Program-made: the position numbers and the translations under genes | Part shown: in pieces, positions 32,955-41,382 of the stretch | How positions within the stretch are numbered: position 1 is the stretch's first letter | How the letters are laid out: the number at the start of each line of letters is the position of its first letter | NCBI GenBank assembly: GCA_934456435.1 | Contig: CAKSHH010000008.1 | Location: 27,682 to 91,681, forward strand | Direction of reading: 5' to 3' | Source of the DNA: an uncultured Eubacteriales bacterium | GTDB lineage: Bacteria; Bacillota; Clostridia; Oscillospirales; Acutalibacteraceae | Length of the DNA: 64,000 nt | Notes under the pieces: generated by a model | What the model saw: only the letters and a program-made list of their open reading frames with translations | Told to the model about the DNA's origin: nothing | The model's database searches: none

Positions 32955-34165
32955 AACATATAAAACTCAGAATACTCAGTATAATCTGGCTGTCCGTTGT
33001 GCTGATATTTGCAACCTTTGTCGGAGTTCTCAATCTGATAATTCCCTTCCACTTTGAAAAGGAGGCTGAGACCGCCCTCAGATATGAGATGAAATTTATT
33101 GACAATTCAATGAATGACGACGCGACGGACGACGAGTATGTCGGAACCTTTCTCAGCGGTAATATCAGATTCATTGACTATTATGACGAGGGATATGAGG
33201 TAAGCGCGACAACCAAAAACACGGACACAAATTCATCGGCGCAGAACGACGAAAATGAAATCCGCGACAGATGCGACATGAACAAAATGACCGAGGGCAA
33301 TATAATCACCATCAAAACCGACAGAGGGTATTATGTGCTCACAAGATATCACGATGTGTTTCGCGACGACGGCTCCTACCAGTCCACGATAATGTATATC
33401 AACATTCAGCCCGTTGTCAATTACACAAGGTCACTCAACTGGATATTTGCCGCAGTCTTCGGCTCGGTGATCATTGTTATGAGTATTATCGGATATAACC
33501 TCGGAAAGAGGATTGAAGATGATCACGATGCAAATCATAAGTTTTTCCAAAACTCTTCACACGAGCTGAAAACCCCGCTGATGGCGATTCAGGGCTACGC
33601 CGAGGGTATACAGCAGGGCGTTGTCGATATCCCGTCCTCGGCGGAAATAATTATACATGAGAGTGAAAAAATGGCGGATATGATTGACGGTATGCTGTCA
33701 ATTTCAAAGATTGACGCGCATCAGCTTGTCCTCCACTTTGCAACATCGGATTTACGGGAGACACTTTACGACTGCATACGTTCGGTCGAACCCATACAGC
33801 AGAAAAAGAACATTCAGATTACTCCGTTGTTTACGGATTTGCCCGTGCTGGTAAAGGGCGACGAAAGTCAGCTTTCAAAGGTATTTATCAATGTTTTGAT
33901 TAACGGAATAAGGCATTGCAGAAATACGGTTGTCATTTCGTGCAATGTTGAAGGCAAAGAAGCCGTGGTAAAAATCAAGGACGACGGAAACGGTATTGCC
34001 GAGGAAGATTTCGAGCATCTGTTTGACCGCTTCTATTCCGGCGTGAACGGAAACACGGGAATCGGACTTGCACTTTCGCAGGAGATACTCAATCTCCACA
34101 ACGGAACCATAACGGCATACAACGAGATCGGCGCGGTGTTTGAGATTCATCTTCCGCTTGCCTGA
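32951..34165 (+). CDS. Sensor histidine kinase
   Basis: 404 residues. Membrane helices at about 13-33 and 162-183 flank an extracellular sensor region of about 125 residues; no clear HAMP domain follows. The phosphoacceptor is His204 in NSSHELKTPL; the ATPase domain shows the N box (INVLINGIRHC), G1 (DDGNGI), F box (LFDRFYSG) and G2 (GIGLAL). Partner of the response regulator with which it overlaps. The MBOAT gene follows by 23 bases, so the sensor is cotranscribed with the surface-modification genes. Confidence 0.93.
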   Translation: MKHIKLRILSIIWLSVVLIFATFVGVLNLIIPFHFEKEAETALRYEMKFIDNSMNDDATDDEYVGTFLSGNIRFIDYYDEGYEVSATTKNTDTNSSAQNDENEIRDRCDMNKMTEGNIITIKTDRGYYVLTRYHDVFRDDGSYQSTIMYINIQPVVNYTRSLNWIFAAVFGSVIIVMSIIGYNLGKRIEDDHDANHKFFQNSSHELKTPLMAIQGYAEGIQQGVVDIPSSAEIIIHESEKMADMIDGMLSISKIDAHQLVLHFATSDLRETLYDCIRSVEPIQQKKNIQITPLFTDLPVLVKGDESQLSKVFINVLINGIRHCRNTVVISCNVEGKEAVVKIKDDGNGIAEEDFEHLFDRFYSGVNGNTGIGLALSQEILNLHNGTITAYNEIGAVFEIHLPLA

Positions 34166-34188
34166 ATAAAACGGAAGGAGAAAACGCA

Positions 34189-35823
34189 ATGAGCATAATG
34201 TCACTTTTTTCAGCGGACAAAGCGACTGAACTGACGTCTTTTTTCAGTATTGAATATCTTGCGTTTTTTCTTCCTGCCGCAATACTTGTTTATGCGATTT
34301 TTCCGCGCAGCAAACGCAGGTATGTTCTGCTTGCCGAAAGTCTTTGCTTCTTTTGGCTGATAAGCGGAAAGCTCGTGGCCTATCTCATTCTTACTGCATT
34401 TTCGATGCATTGGTTCGGAATGTGGATCGACCGAATTTACCGTCGGCGTGACGAAATCGCAGCATCGCTTGAACGCTCCGAAAGGCGCGCTGTTAAGAAG
34501 CAATATACCAAAAAGGCACGCTGCGTTTTGGCATTTGCCGCCGTACTGCATATAGGAACGTTACTTTTATTAAAGTATTCGGCGTTTGCCGTCGGAAATT
34601 TAAATTCACTTTTCGAGCTTTTCGGAGCCGAACAGAGAATAGCCGTTCCGAACTACGCGCTGCCAATCGGACTGTCCTTTTTTACCCTGCAGGCGGTTTC
34701 ATACATTGTTGATGTTTACAGAGAAAAGGTCAACGCTGACGAAAACCTCTGCCGCCTTGCGCTGTGGATCTCGTTCTTTCCCCAAATCATTGAGGGACCG
34801 ATATGCCGCTATTCGCAGACCGCAGACAGGCTTTGGCAATGCGAGGGCATTAAGTTTGATAACATGACCCTCGGAATCCAGCGTATTCTTTTCGGTATGC
34901 TCAAAAAGATTGTCGTTGCCGACAGGCTCAACAGCTTCGTCAGCAACGTGTTCACGGATTACAAGGACTACGGCGGCGGTGTGATTGCTCTTGCGGCTGT
35001 GTGTTATACGATACAGCTTTATATGGATTTCTCCGGTTCAATGGACGCGGTCGTCGGAACGGCGCAGATATTCGGCATTGAGATGCCTGAAAACTTCAAG
35101 CGCCCGTTTTTCTCGAAAACGATAACGGAGTTTTGGAAGCGCTGGCATATTTCTCTGGGCGAATGGTTCAGGGATTACCTTTTCTATCCCGTCACGATGT
35201 CGAAGCCGATGCAGTCGCTCACAAAGTCGGCTCGCAAAAAGCTCGGCAACCATTTCGGACCGCTGATTGCAGGCAGTATCGCTCTGTTTTGCGTTTGGTT
35301 TTGCAACGGACTGTGGCACGGTGCGGCGTGGAACTATATTTTCTTCGGACTGTACCATTTTGCGCTTATTCTCACGGGCAGGCTGTTCGCTCCGCTTATA
35401 AACGCCGTCAACGGCAGGCTTCATATTGACCCTCAGAAAAGACCGTATCGAATTATGCAGATAATTCGCTCCGATATACTGATTGTTATAGGTGAACTCT
35501 TTTTTAGAGCCGACGGAGTTCGGGCAGGTCTTTATATGTTCAAAAAGGCTGTCACGGATTTCAGCTTTTCCGATTTCAGCCCCGAACTTTTCGGACAGCT
35601 CGGAATTGATTACAGCGACTTTCTGATTGTCGGAGTGACCGTCGCAATAGTGTTTGCGGTCGGTCTCATAAACGAAAAGGGCATTTGCATACGCAAAGAG
35701 CTGAAGTCGAAAAATGTAGCCCTGCGCTGGAGTGTAATTTACGCAATGATTATGTTTATCGTTATTTTCGGAGCTTACGGTGTAGGCTATATGTCCGTGG
35801 ATCCGATGTACGCTGATTTTTAG
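34189..35823 (+). CDS. MBOAT-family O-acyltransferase (DltB/AlgI-like), first of two
   Basis: 544-residue polytopic membrane protein. MBOAT signatures are LPIGLSFFTLQAVSYIVDVYR, WKRWHISLGEWFRDYLFYP and GLWHGAAWNYIFFGLYH, which contains the conserved catalytic His. Family members move an acyl group across or onto a membrane or extracellular acceptor; DltB does so with D-Ala from the DltC carrier. It is followed by an SGNH protein and by adenylating-enzyme and carrier genes, so a DltB-like role is likely. Start ATG behind CGGAAGGAG. Confidence 0.9.
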   Translation: MSIMSLFSADKATELTSFFSIEYLAFFLPAAILVYAIFPRSKRRYVLLAESLCFFWLISGKLVAYLILTAFSMHWFGMWIDRIYRRRDEIAASLERSERRAVKKQYTKKARCVLAFAAVLHIGTLLLLKYSAFAVGNLNSLFELFGAEQRIAVPNYALPIGLSFFTLQAVSYIVDVYREKVNADENLCRLALWISFFPQIIEGPICRYSQTADRLWQCEGIKFDNMTLGIQRILFGMLKKIVVADRLNSFVSNVFTDYKDYGGGVIALAAVCYTIQLYMDFSGSMDAVVGTAQIFGIEMPENFKRPFFSKTITEFWKRWHISLGEWFRDYLFYPVTMSKPMQSLTKSARKKLGNHFGPLIAGSIALFCVWFCNGLWHGAAWNYIFFGLYHFALILTGRLFAPLINAVNGRLHIDPQKRPYRIMQIIRSDILIVIGELFFRADGVRAGLYMFKKAVTDFSFSDFSPELFGQLGIDYSDFLIVGVTVAIVFAVGLINEKGICIRKELKSKNVALRWSVIYAMIMFIVIFGAYGVGYMSVDPMYADF

Positions 35824-35832
35824 GAGGCGCCT

Positions 35833-36795
35833 ATGCCCAAGATTTTAAAAAATATAATCGGAAGTGCGGCTTTTATCGCGATTCTTGCCGTTCTTCTGAT
35901 CGTCTCTTCAATTATCGTCAAGCCAGGCTCGACTGTAAAGGTCAATGCCTTGCAGGATCCGCTGGTGAACGGTATACTTGCAGAAAATAAAAATTCGATT
36001 GACGTCGTGTTTCTCGGCGACAGCGAGTCATACAGCGCGTTTATTCCGCTGAAAATATGGCAGGACAGAGGGATAACCTCGTACGTCTGCGGCACCTCGT
36101 CACAGGAACTTTGCTATTCCTACGAGCTTCTGACAAAATCACTCAAAACTCAGAAGCCTAAAATCGTGGTTTTGGAAACCAATGCGATATTCAGGAATTT
36201 CTCACGTTCAAGTGTCATATCGACCAAGGCTCAGGGACTTTTTGCCGTGTTCAGATATCACGATAGGTGGAAATCGCTTCAGCCCAAGAGCTGGGCTTTG
36301 TCCGCGGACAAAACGTACGACGACAGGAGCAAGGGCTATCTTTACAACACGACAATGAACGGCGCGTCCGTTGACGGCTATATGGCGGCGACGGATGAAA
36401 AGGAGCCGATAAGCTCCGAAAACTCAAAGTATGTTGAGAAAATACGCGATTATTGCCGCAAAAACGGCGCCGAGCTTGTACTCGTCAGCGTGCCGAGCAC
36501 CAAGAACTGGGATATGCGTAAGCATAACGCGGTAACGGAGCTTTCAAAGAAGCTGGGAATCGAATATATTGATATGAATCTTCTCGGCAGGGAGATTCCG
36601 ATAGACTGGAAGCGTGATACGCGCGACCGCGGTGATCACATGAATTTCACGGGCGCGATGAAGGTGTCGGCATATATGGGTGAGTTTTTCGCCTCAAAAA
36701 ATGTCTTTAGGGACAAGCGCAATGATGCGATGTATAAAAACTGGAACGACTATGCCGCCGAATTTGCAGAATCAACGGGGAATCAGCTCGCATAA
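35833..36795 (+). CDS. DltD-like SGNH-type membrane-anchored protein, first of two
   Basis: 320 residues. One N-terminal membrane helix (about 7-30) puts the rest outside. Nucleophile block VFLGDSESYSAF, a middle block VVLETNAIFR and a C-terminal Asp-x-x-His-type block RGDHMNFTGAM resemble the SGNH/DltD hydrolase fold, in which Ser, Asp and His form the triad. MBOAT proteins are commonly paired with such proteins, which finish acyl transfer to the extracellular polymer. ATG 35833 follows AGGAGG. Sits between the first MBOAT and the DltA-like gene. Confidence 0.8.
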   Translation: MPKILKNIIGSAAFIAILAVLLIVSSIIVKPGSTVKVNALQDPLVNGILAENKNSIDVVFLGDSESYSAFIPLKIWQDRGITSYVCGTSSQELCYSYELLTKSLKTQKPKIVVLETNAIFRNFSRSSVISTKAQGLFAVFRYHDRWKSLQPKSWALSADKTYDDRSKGYLYNTTMNGASVDGYMAATDEKEPISSENSKYVEKIRDYCRKNGAELVLVSVPSTKNWDMRKHNAVTELSKKLGIEYIDMNLLGREIPIDWKRDTRDRGDHMNFTGAMKVSAYMGEFFASKNVFRDKRNDAMYKNWNDYAAEFAESTGNQLA

Positions 36796-36857
36796 TCTGC
36801 AATTTGTGCAATAAATACAGACTTTCGGACGTGTTACTGAAAGAAAAGGAAAGATTT

Positions 36858-38366
36858 ATGGATATAAACGTACTTGAATGGCTTAAAAAAACAACATCGG
36901 AATACGGAGACAAGATTGCTTTTTCGGACGAAACCGATTCGATAAGCTTCGCTCAGCTCAAACAGAGCGCGGAGGCAATCGGAAGCGCCCTCGGCAGAAA
37001 GGGTATATACAAAACCCCCGTTGCCGTATTTTCGGGGCGCTGTGTTCAGACGGTTGCGGCGTTCCTCGGAGCGGTCTATGCAGGCTGCAGCTACGCACCG
37101 ATAGACAGCAAGCTTCCGCGTGCAAGAATTGACAGTATACTTGAAACTCTTGCGCCTGCCGCTGTGCTGACGGACAGGGAAAACTATGATTTTGTCAGGG
37201 AGCTCGGCTTTTCGGAGGATTGCATCACGGTCACGGAGGATGCGGCGGAAACTGAAATTGACAGAGAATACCTTTCTCGTGTGCGCCGCTATGCGAATGA
37301 AAACGATCCGCTTTACATCATTTTTACGTCGGGTTCAACTGGAAAGCCAAAGGGCGTTATGACCTCGCACCATTCGCTTATGTGTTACATTGAGGCATAC
37401 ACCTCCGTGATGAAGATTGATGATTCCGACATACTCGGAAACCAGTCGCCGCTTGACTATATCGCCGCTGTCAGGGATATTTACATTCCTCTTTTCTGCG
37501 GCTGTTCGACGGTTATAATACCCAAGGTGTGCTTCTCTTCTCCTGCCAAGCTTTTTGACTTTATCAACAGGGAAAAGGTCACATCGGTCGGCTGGAGCGT
37601 CTCGGCGCTGACTGTTCCGACATCGCTCGGAGCTTTTGAGCACGGAAAGCCTGAACACCTTAAAAAGGTCTGCTTTTCCGGCTCGGTTATGCCGGGAAAA
37701 TGTCTTAAGGAGTGGCAGGATAATCTGCCCGACACGGTGTTTGTCAACCAGTACGGCCCCACCGAGGCAACGGCGTCCTGCACCTATTATGTCGTGAATG
37801 AAAAGGTTGACGAAAGCACCGTACTGCCGATCGGAAAGCCGTACAGAAACTACAATGTTTTCCTGCTCAATGAGGATGGCACGGCGACACGTCAGGGCGA
37901 AGAGGGCGAGATATGTGTCAGCGGACCGATTCTTGCGCTCGGCTATTACAACGACCCGGAAAGAACGGCGGCATCGTTCGTGCAGAACCCTCTGAACAAG
38001 GCATACAGGGAACTGATATACAAAACCGGCGATATCGGAGTTATGCGCGCGGACGGAACGCTGGAGTTCCACGGCAGAATGGACAGGCAGATAAAGCATC
38101 TCGGTCACCGCGTTGAGCTTGACGAGATTGAGGCTGCGGCGTCGCGCATAGACGGAGTGGATGAAAGTTGCGCCGTGTATAATAAAGAGAAAGAGGTTAT
38201 ATGGCTCTTCTACACAGGCACGGCACAGACAAAGGAAATCGCCGTCAGCCTGCGAAAATATCTTCCCGGATTTATGGTGCCGAGAAAGCTAAGAAATATT
38301 GAGAAAATACCGAGATTGCCGAACGGCAAGACCGATATGAATACATTGAAAAAACTGTCAGAATAA
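36858..38366 (+). CDS. DltA-like amino-acid adenylating enzyme (carrier-protein ligase)
   Basis: 502 residues, same length class as DltA. Motifs: FTSGSTGKPKG (156-166), NQYGPTEATAS, YKTGDIG, and C-terminal LPNGKTD with catalytic Lys. It should activate an amino or other acid as acyl-AMP and load it on the carrier encoded next. In Bacillus DltA the block FCGEV holds a Cys reported to guide D-Ala selection; the aligned block here is FSGSV (Ser274, Ser276), so the substrate may differ. ATG 36858 follows AAGGA; the earlier TTG at 36804 lacks a site. Confidence 0.85.
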   Translation: MDINVLEWLKKTTSEYGDKIAFSDETDSISFAQLKQSAEAIGSALGRKGIYKTPVAVFSGRCVQTVAAFLGAVYAGCSYAPIDSKLPRARIDSILETLAPAAVLTDRENYDFVRELGFSEDCITVTEDAAETEIDREYLSRVRRYANENDPLYIIFTSGSTGKPKGVMTSHHSLMCYIEAYTSVMKIDDSDILGNQSPLDYIAAVRDIYIPLFCGCSTVIIPKVCFSSPAKLFDFINREKVTSVGWSVSALTVPTSLGAFEHGKPEHLKKVCFSGSVMPGKCLKEWQDNLPDTVFVNQYGPTEATASCTYYVVNEKVDESTVLPIGKPYRNYNVFLLNEDGTATRQGEEGEICVSGPILALGYYNDPERTAASFVQNPLNKAYRELIYKTGDIGVMRADGTLEFHGRMDRQIKHLGHRVELDEIEAAASRIDGVDESCAVYNKEKEVIWLFYTGTAQTKEIAVSLRKYLPGFMVPRKLRNIEKIPRLPNGKTDMNTLKKLSE

Positions 38367-38381
38367 ATGGAGGAAAGAATT

Positions 38382-38612
38382 ATGAAAGAAGAACTTTTGG
38401 AAATCCTTGAGGATCTCAGACCCGATGTGGATTTTGAAAACGAGAAACAGCTTATCACCGACGGAATCCTTGAGTCGTTTGACATAGTCGCGCTTGTAGG
38501 CGAGCTGAGCGACGCTTTTGACATTGAGCTTCACGTTGAGGATCTTGTGCCGGACAACTTTAATTCTATCGAAGGAATGATGGAGCTTATCGAAAAGCTC
38601 CGCGACGAATAA
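38382..38612 (+). CDS. DltC-like acyl/aminoacyl carrier protein
   Basis: 76-residue acidic four-helix carrier protein. Ser32 in DGILESFDIVALV is the expected phosphopantetheine site (usual DS-L motif, here ES-F). ATG 38382 lies after GGAGGAAAG. It directly follows the DltA-like enzyme by 15 bases and precedes a PLP enzyme gene by 3, so it is the likely substrate carrier for both. Similar in size and spacing to DltC. Confidence 0.88.
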   Translation: MKEELLEILEDLRPDVDFENEKQLITDGILESFDIVALVGELSDAFDIELHVEDLVPDNFNSIEGMMELIEKLRDE

Positions 38613-38615
38613 ATT

Positions 38616-39773
38616 ATGAATAATGATTTGCTTCTGAAAATCGCAGAGAAATACGGCACACCGACCTTTGTGTTTGATACGGACGACTTTGCAAAACAGG
38701 CGGATTTGATAAAAACTGCGCTTGGAGATATTCCGCTGTGCTATTCGATAAAGGCAAATCCGTTCTTGCTTCACGCTCTGCCGAAGTCGGTGAGCTATGT
38801 TGAGGTATGCAGTCCGGGCGAGCTTGCCGTTTGCCGCAGGCTCAATGTTGACCCTGAAAAGATAATCTATTCGGGAGTGAACAAAGGCTTTGCCGATGTC
38901 GGCGATGCGGTTGATTACGGGGCTGCCATACTCACCGCCGAAAGCGAGCGCCATATTGAAATTATCAATGAGGTGTGCCGCAGCAAAGGAAAAAGGGCGG
39001 ACGTTATACTCCGTATCACAAGCGGTAACCAGTTCGGTATGGGTTTTGATAAGGTTTGCGAAATAATAGCAATGCGCGAAAAATACGAGGCGGTTGACGT
39101 TATCGGTCTGCACTACTATTCGGGAACGCAGAAGAAAACCGCTAAGATTATTGAAAAGGACATAAAGCGTTTTGAGGAATATCTGGACAGGCTTGGTTCT
39201 GAGCTTGGCTATGTACCGTCTCACGTTGAATACGGTCCGGGTATGGCGGCGGAATACTTCAATCCGCCGTATGAAGAAAAGGACAGGGAAATGCTTGACG
39301 GAGTGGGTGCACTTCTCAGGGATTTCTCAAGCAGATATCCGCTCACCGTGGAAATGGGCAGGTTCGCCGCGGCGTCCTGCGGAACCTATCTGACGAGCGT
39401 TGCGGATATCAAAAATAACGACGGAAATGATTATGTGATCTGCGACGGCGGAATAAACCACCTCAGATACTACGGTCAGACGATGGCAATGCAGGTTCCG
39501 CCGATAACGCTTTTGAACGGGGAAGGAGAGTGCCGGGATTACACCCTCTGCGGCAGTCTCTGCACGGTCGCGGATCTTCTCGTGCGAAAGGTCTCGCTTC
39601 CGAAGCTCGGAGTGGGCGATGTGCTCGCTTTCGGAAGATGCGGTTCTTACACGGTAACGGAGGGAACGGCGCTGTTTCTGTCGCGGACAATGCCTCGGAT
39701 AGTTCTTTATTCCGAGGTCGGCGGCGCGGAGCTTAAAAGGGATTTTATAAATACGGATTTATTTAATTGTTGA
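38616..39773 (+). CDS. Fold-type III PLP-dependent decarboxylase-like enzyme in the dlt-like operon
   Basis: 385 residues, related to diaminopimelate/ornithine decarboxylases. Lys46 in CYSIKANP is the PLP Schiff-base residue; HYYSG (166-170) and EYGPGM (205-210) fit phosphate-binding parts; E246-MGR-F and CTVAD (316-320) are the usual dimer active-site motifs. It starts 3 bases after the carrier gene. Carrier-linked amino acid decarboxylation is known for the relative BtrK (glutamyl carrier to GABA carrier, butirosin pathway), so the same chemistry is an attractive inference here. A free DAP or other decarboxylase, or a racemase, is the alternative. Confidence 0.8.
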   Translation: MNNDLLLKIAEKYGTPTFVFDTDDFAKQADLIKTALGDIPLCYSIKANPFLLHALPKSVSYVEVCSPGELAVCRRLNVDPEKIIYSGVNKGFADVGDAVDYGAAILTAESERHIEIINEVCRSKGKRADVILRITSGNQFGMGFDKVCEIIAMREKYEAVDVIGLHYYSGTQKKTAKIIEKDIKRFEEYLDRLGSELGYVPSHVEYGPGMAAEYFNPPYEEKDREMLDGVGALLRDFSSRYPLTVEMGRFAAASCGTYLTSVADIKNNDGNDYVICDGGINHLRYYGQTMAMQVPPITLLNGEGECRDYTLCGSLCTVADLLVRKVSLPKLGVGDVLAFGRCGSYTVTEGTALFLSRTMPRIVLYSEVGGAELKRDFINTDLFNC

Positions 39774-39783
39774 GGAAGTATAA

Positions 39784-41370
39784 ATGGGGATTATTTCACT
39801 TGAATTTTTAATCTTCACGGCGGCGGTAATACTTGCGTATTATCTCTTCCCCGTCAAGAAATATCAATGGACGGTTTTGCTTGCGGCGAGCGTGGTATAT
39901 TACTTCATAAACTGCAACAAGTACACGGCCTATATAGCGGTAACGACGGTGACGACCTATTTCGGCGCGCTTCTCATAGAGAAGCTGGCGCAAAACGGAA
40001 AAAGACTGCTGAATGAAAAAAAAGACGTCCTCGGCAAAGAGGAACGCAAAGAGCTCAAGAACAAGATCGGTCGTCGGAAAAGGGCAGCTTTGGCGGCGGT
40101 ACTGGTGTTCAATTTCGGAATACTTGCCGCGCTCAAGTATCTCGGATTTTGTGCCGACGCCGTGCGTTCACTTCTTGGAATGGGTGAGCCTGCCGAAGCT
40201 TTCAGTCTCGTCGTTCCGCTCGGCATTTCGTTCTACACCTTTCAGAGCATGGGCTATGTGATTGACGTTTACAGGGGAAAGGTGAGCGCACAAAGAAATT
40301 TCGGTAAGCTGGCGCTTTTTGTTTCATTCTTTCCGCAGATTATTCAGGGTCCCATCGGTATTTATTCCGACCTTGCCAATCAGCTTTACGAACCGCGCCG
40401 CTTTGAATATGAACGCTTCAAAAGCGGACTTCTGCTGATTCTCTGGGGTGTGTTCAAAAAACTGCTGATTGCCGACAGAACGGCAGGGGTAATAAGCCTT
40501 GTTGCCGCGGACTGCGAAAAGCTGCCCGGTACATACAGCCTTCTGGCGGTGCTTCTCTACGCCGCACAGCTTTATGCGGACTTTTCGGGCGGAATAGATA
40601 TATGCCGCGGTATTGCTGAAATTCTCGGTATAACGATGGCGGAGAACTTCAAACGCCCGTATTTTTCAAAGACGCTCACCGAGTACTGGCACAGATGGCA
40701 CGTCAGCCTCGGCGACTGGCTGAGAAACTATCTTTTCTATCCAATATCAATCTCAAAGCCGTTCCTGAAAATGGGCAAAAGCCTCAAAAAGCACGGCTTA
40801 AAGCATTTCGGCAAGGTGTTCCCGACTGCGCTTGCTTCGCTGATAACGTTTGTGGTTATCGGCATTTGGCACGGCGCCGAGAGCAAGTATGTGGCTTTCG
40901 GCTTGTGGAACGGTCTCGTCATTATGGTGTCAAGTCTGATGAAACCGCTGACCGACAAGGTCAAAATAAACAGGGAGAGTGCAGTATACCGCATCTTTGC
41001 GATGTTCAGAACATTTTTACTCGTTCTTGTCGGCTACTATTTTGATGTTGCGAAGAGCTTTACCCGTGCGCTGGAAATGCTTTGGGGTTCGGTTGCCGAT
41101 TTCAGCATTTCGGATTTTTCGGGCTTCCTGTTTATGAAAAACACGGGAATTGCCGCGCAGGATTATGTTGCCGTGCTGATAGGCTGTGTCACGATTTTTG
41201 TTGTGTCGGTCATTGAGGAAAGAAAGCAGACGTCGGTTCGATCTCTTCTTGCGAAGAGGAGTACGGCGGTGCAATGGATTCTGTATTTAATGCTTGTTAT
41301 TTCTACGGTCTTGCTCGGTTACTACGGACCGGGAACGACTCCGGCAGATTTTATTTATATGCAGTTCTGA
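39784..41370 (+). CDS. MBOAT-family O-acyltransferase (DltB/AlgI-like), second
   Basis: 528-residue polytopic membrane protein with VPLGISFYTFQSMGYVIDVYR, WHRWHVSLGDWLRNYLFYP and GIWHGAESKYVAFGLWNG including the conserved His. It is clearly homologous to the first MBOAT of the operon but well diverged, so it likely acts on another acceptor or at another step. A cytoplasmic basic loop (KKDVLGKEERKELKNKIGRRKR) lies near residue 80-100. Followed 12 bases later by the second SGNH protein. Confidence 0.9.
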   Translation: MGIISLEFLIFTAAVILAYYLFPVKKYQWTVLLAASVVYYFINCNKYTAYIAVTTVTTYFGALLIEKLAQNGKRLLNEKKDVLGKEERKELKNKIGRRKRAALAAVLVFNFGILAALKYLGFCADAVRSLLGMGEPAEAFSLVVPLGISFYTFQSMGYVIDVYRGKVSAQRNFGKLALFVSFFPQIIQGPIGIYSDLANQLYEPRRFEYERFKSGLLLILWGVFKKLLIADRTAGVISLVAADCEKLPGTYSLLAVLLYAAQLYADFSGGIDICRGIAEILGITMAENFKRPYFSKTLTEYWHRWHVSLGDWLRNYLFYPISISKPFLKMGKSLKKHGLKHFGKVFPTALASLITFVVIGIWHGAESKYVAFGLWNGLVIMVSSLMKPLTDKVKINRESAVYRIFAMFRTFLLVLVGYYFDVAKSFTRALEMLWGSVADFSISDFSGFLFMKNTGIAAQDYVAVLIGCVTIFVVSVIEERKQTSVRSLLAKRSTAVQWILYLMLVISTVLLGYYGPGTTPADFIYMQF

Positions 41371-41382
41371 GGAGACTGAACA

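Noticed and set aside
37335..38108. 257-codon minus-strand frame opposite the DltA-like gene
   Set aside because: Antisense to conserved adenylation motifs; no independent evidence.
38358..39224. 288-codon minus-strand frame opposite the carrier and PLP genes
   Set aside because: Covers two recognised genes and has no family resemblance or start signal.
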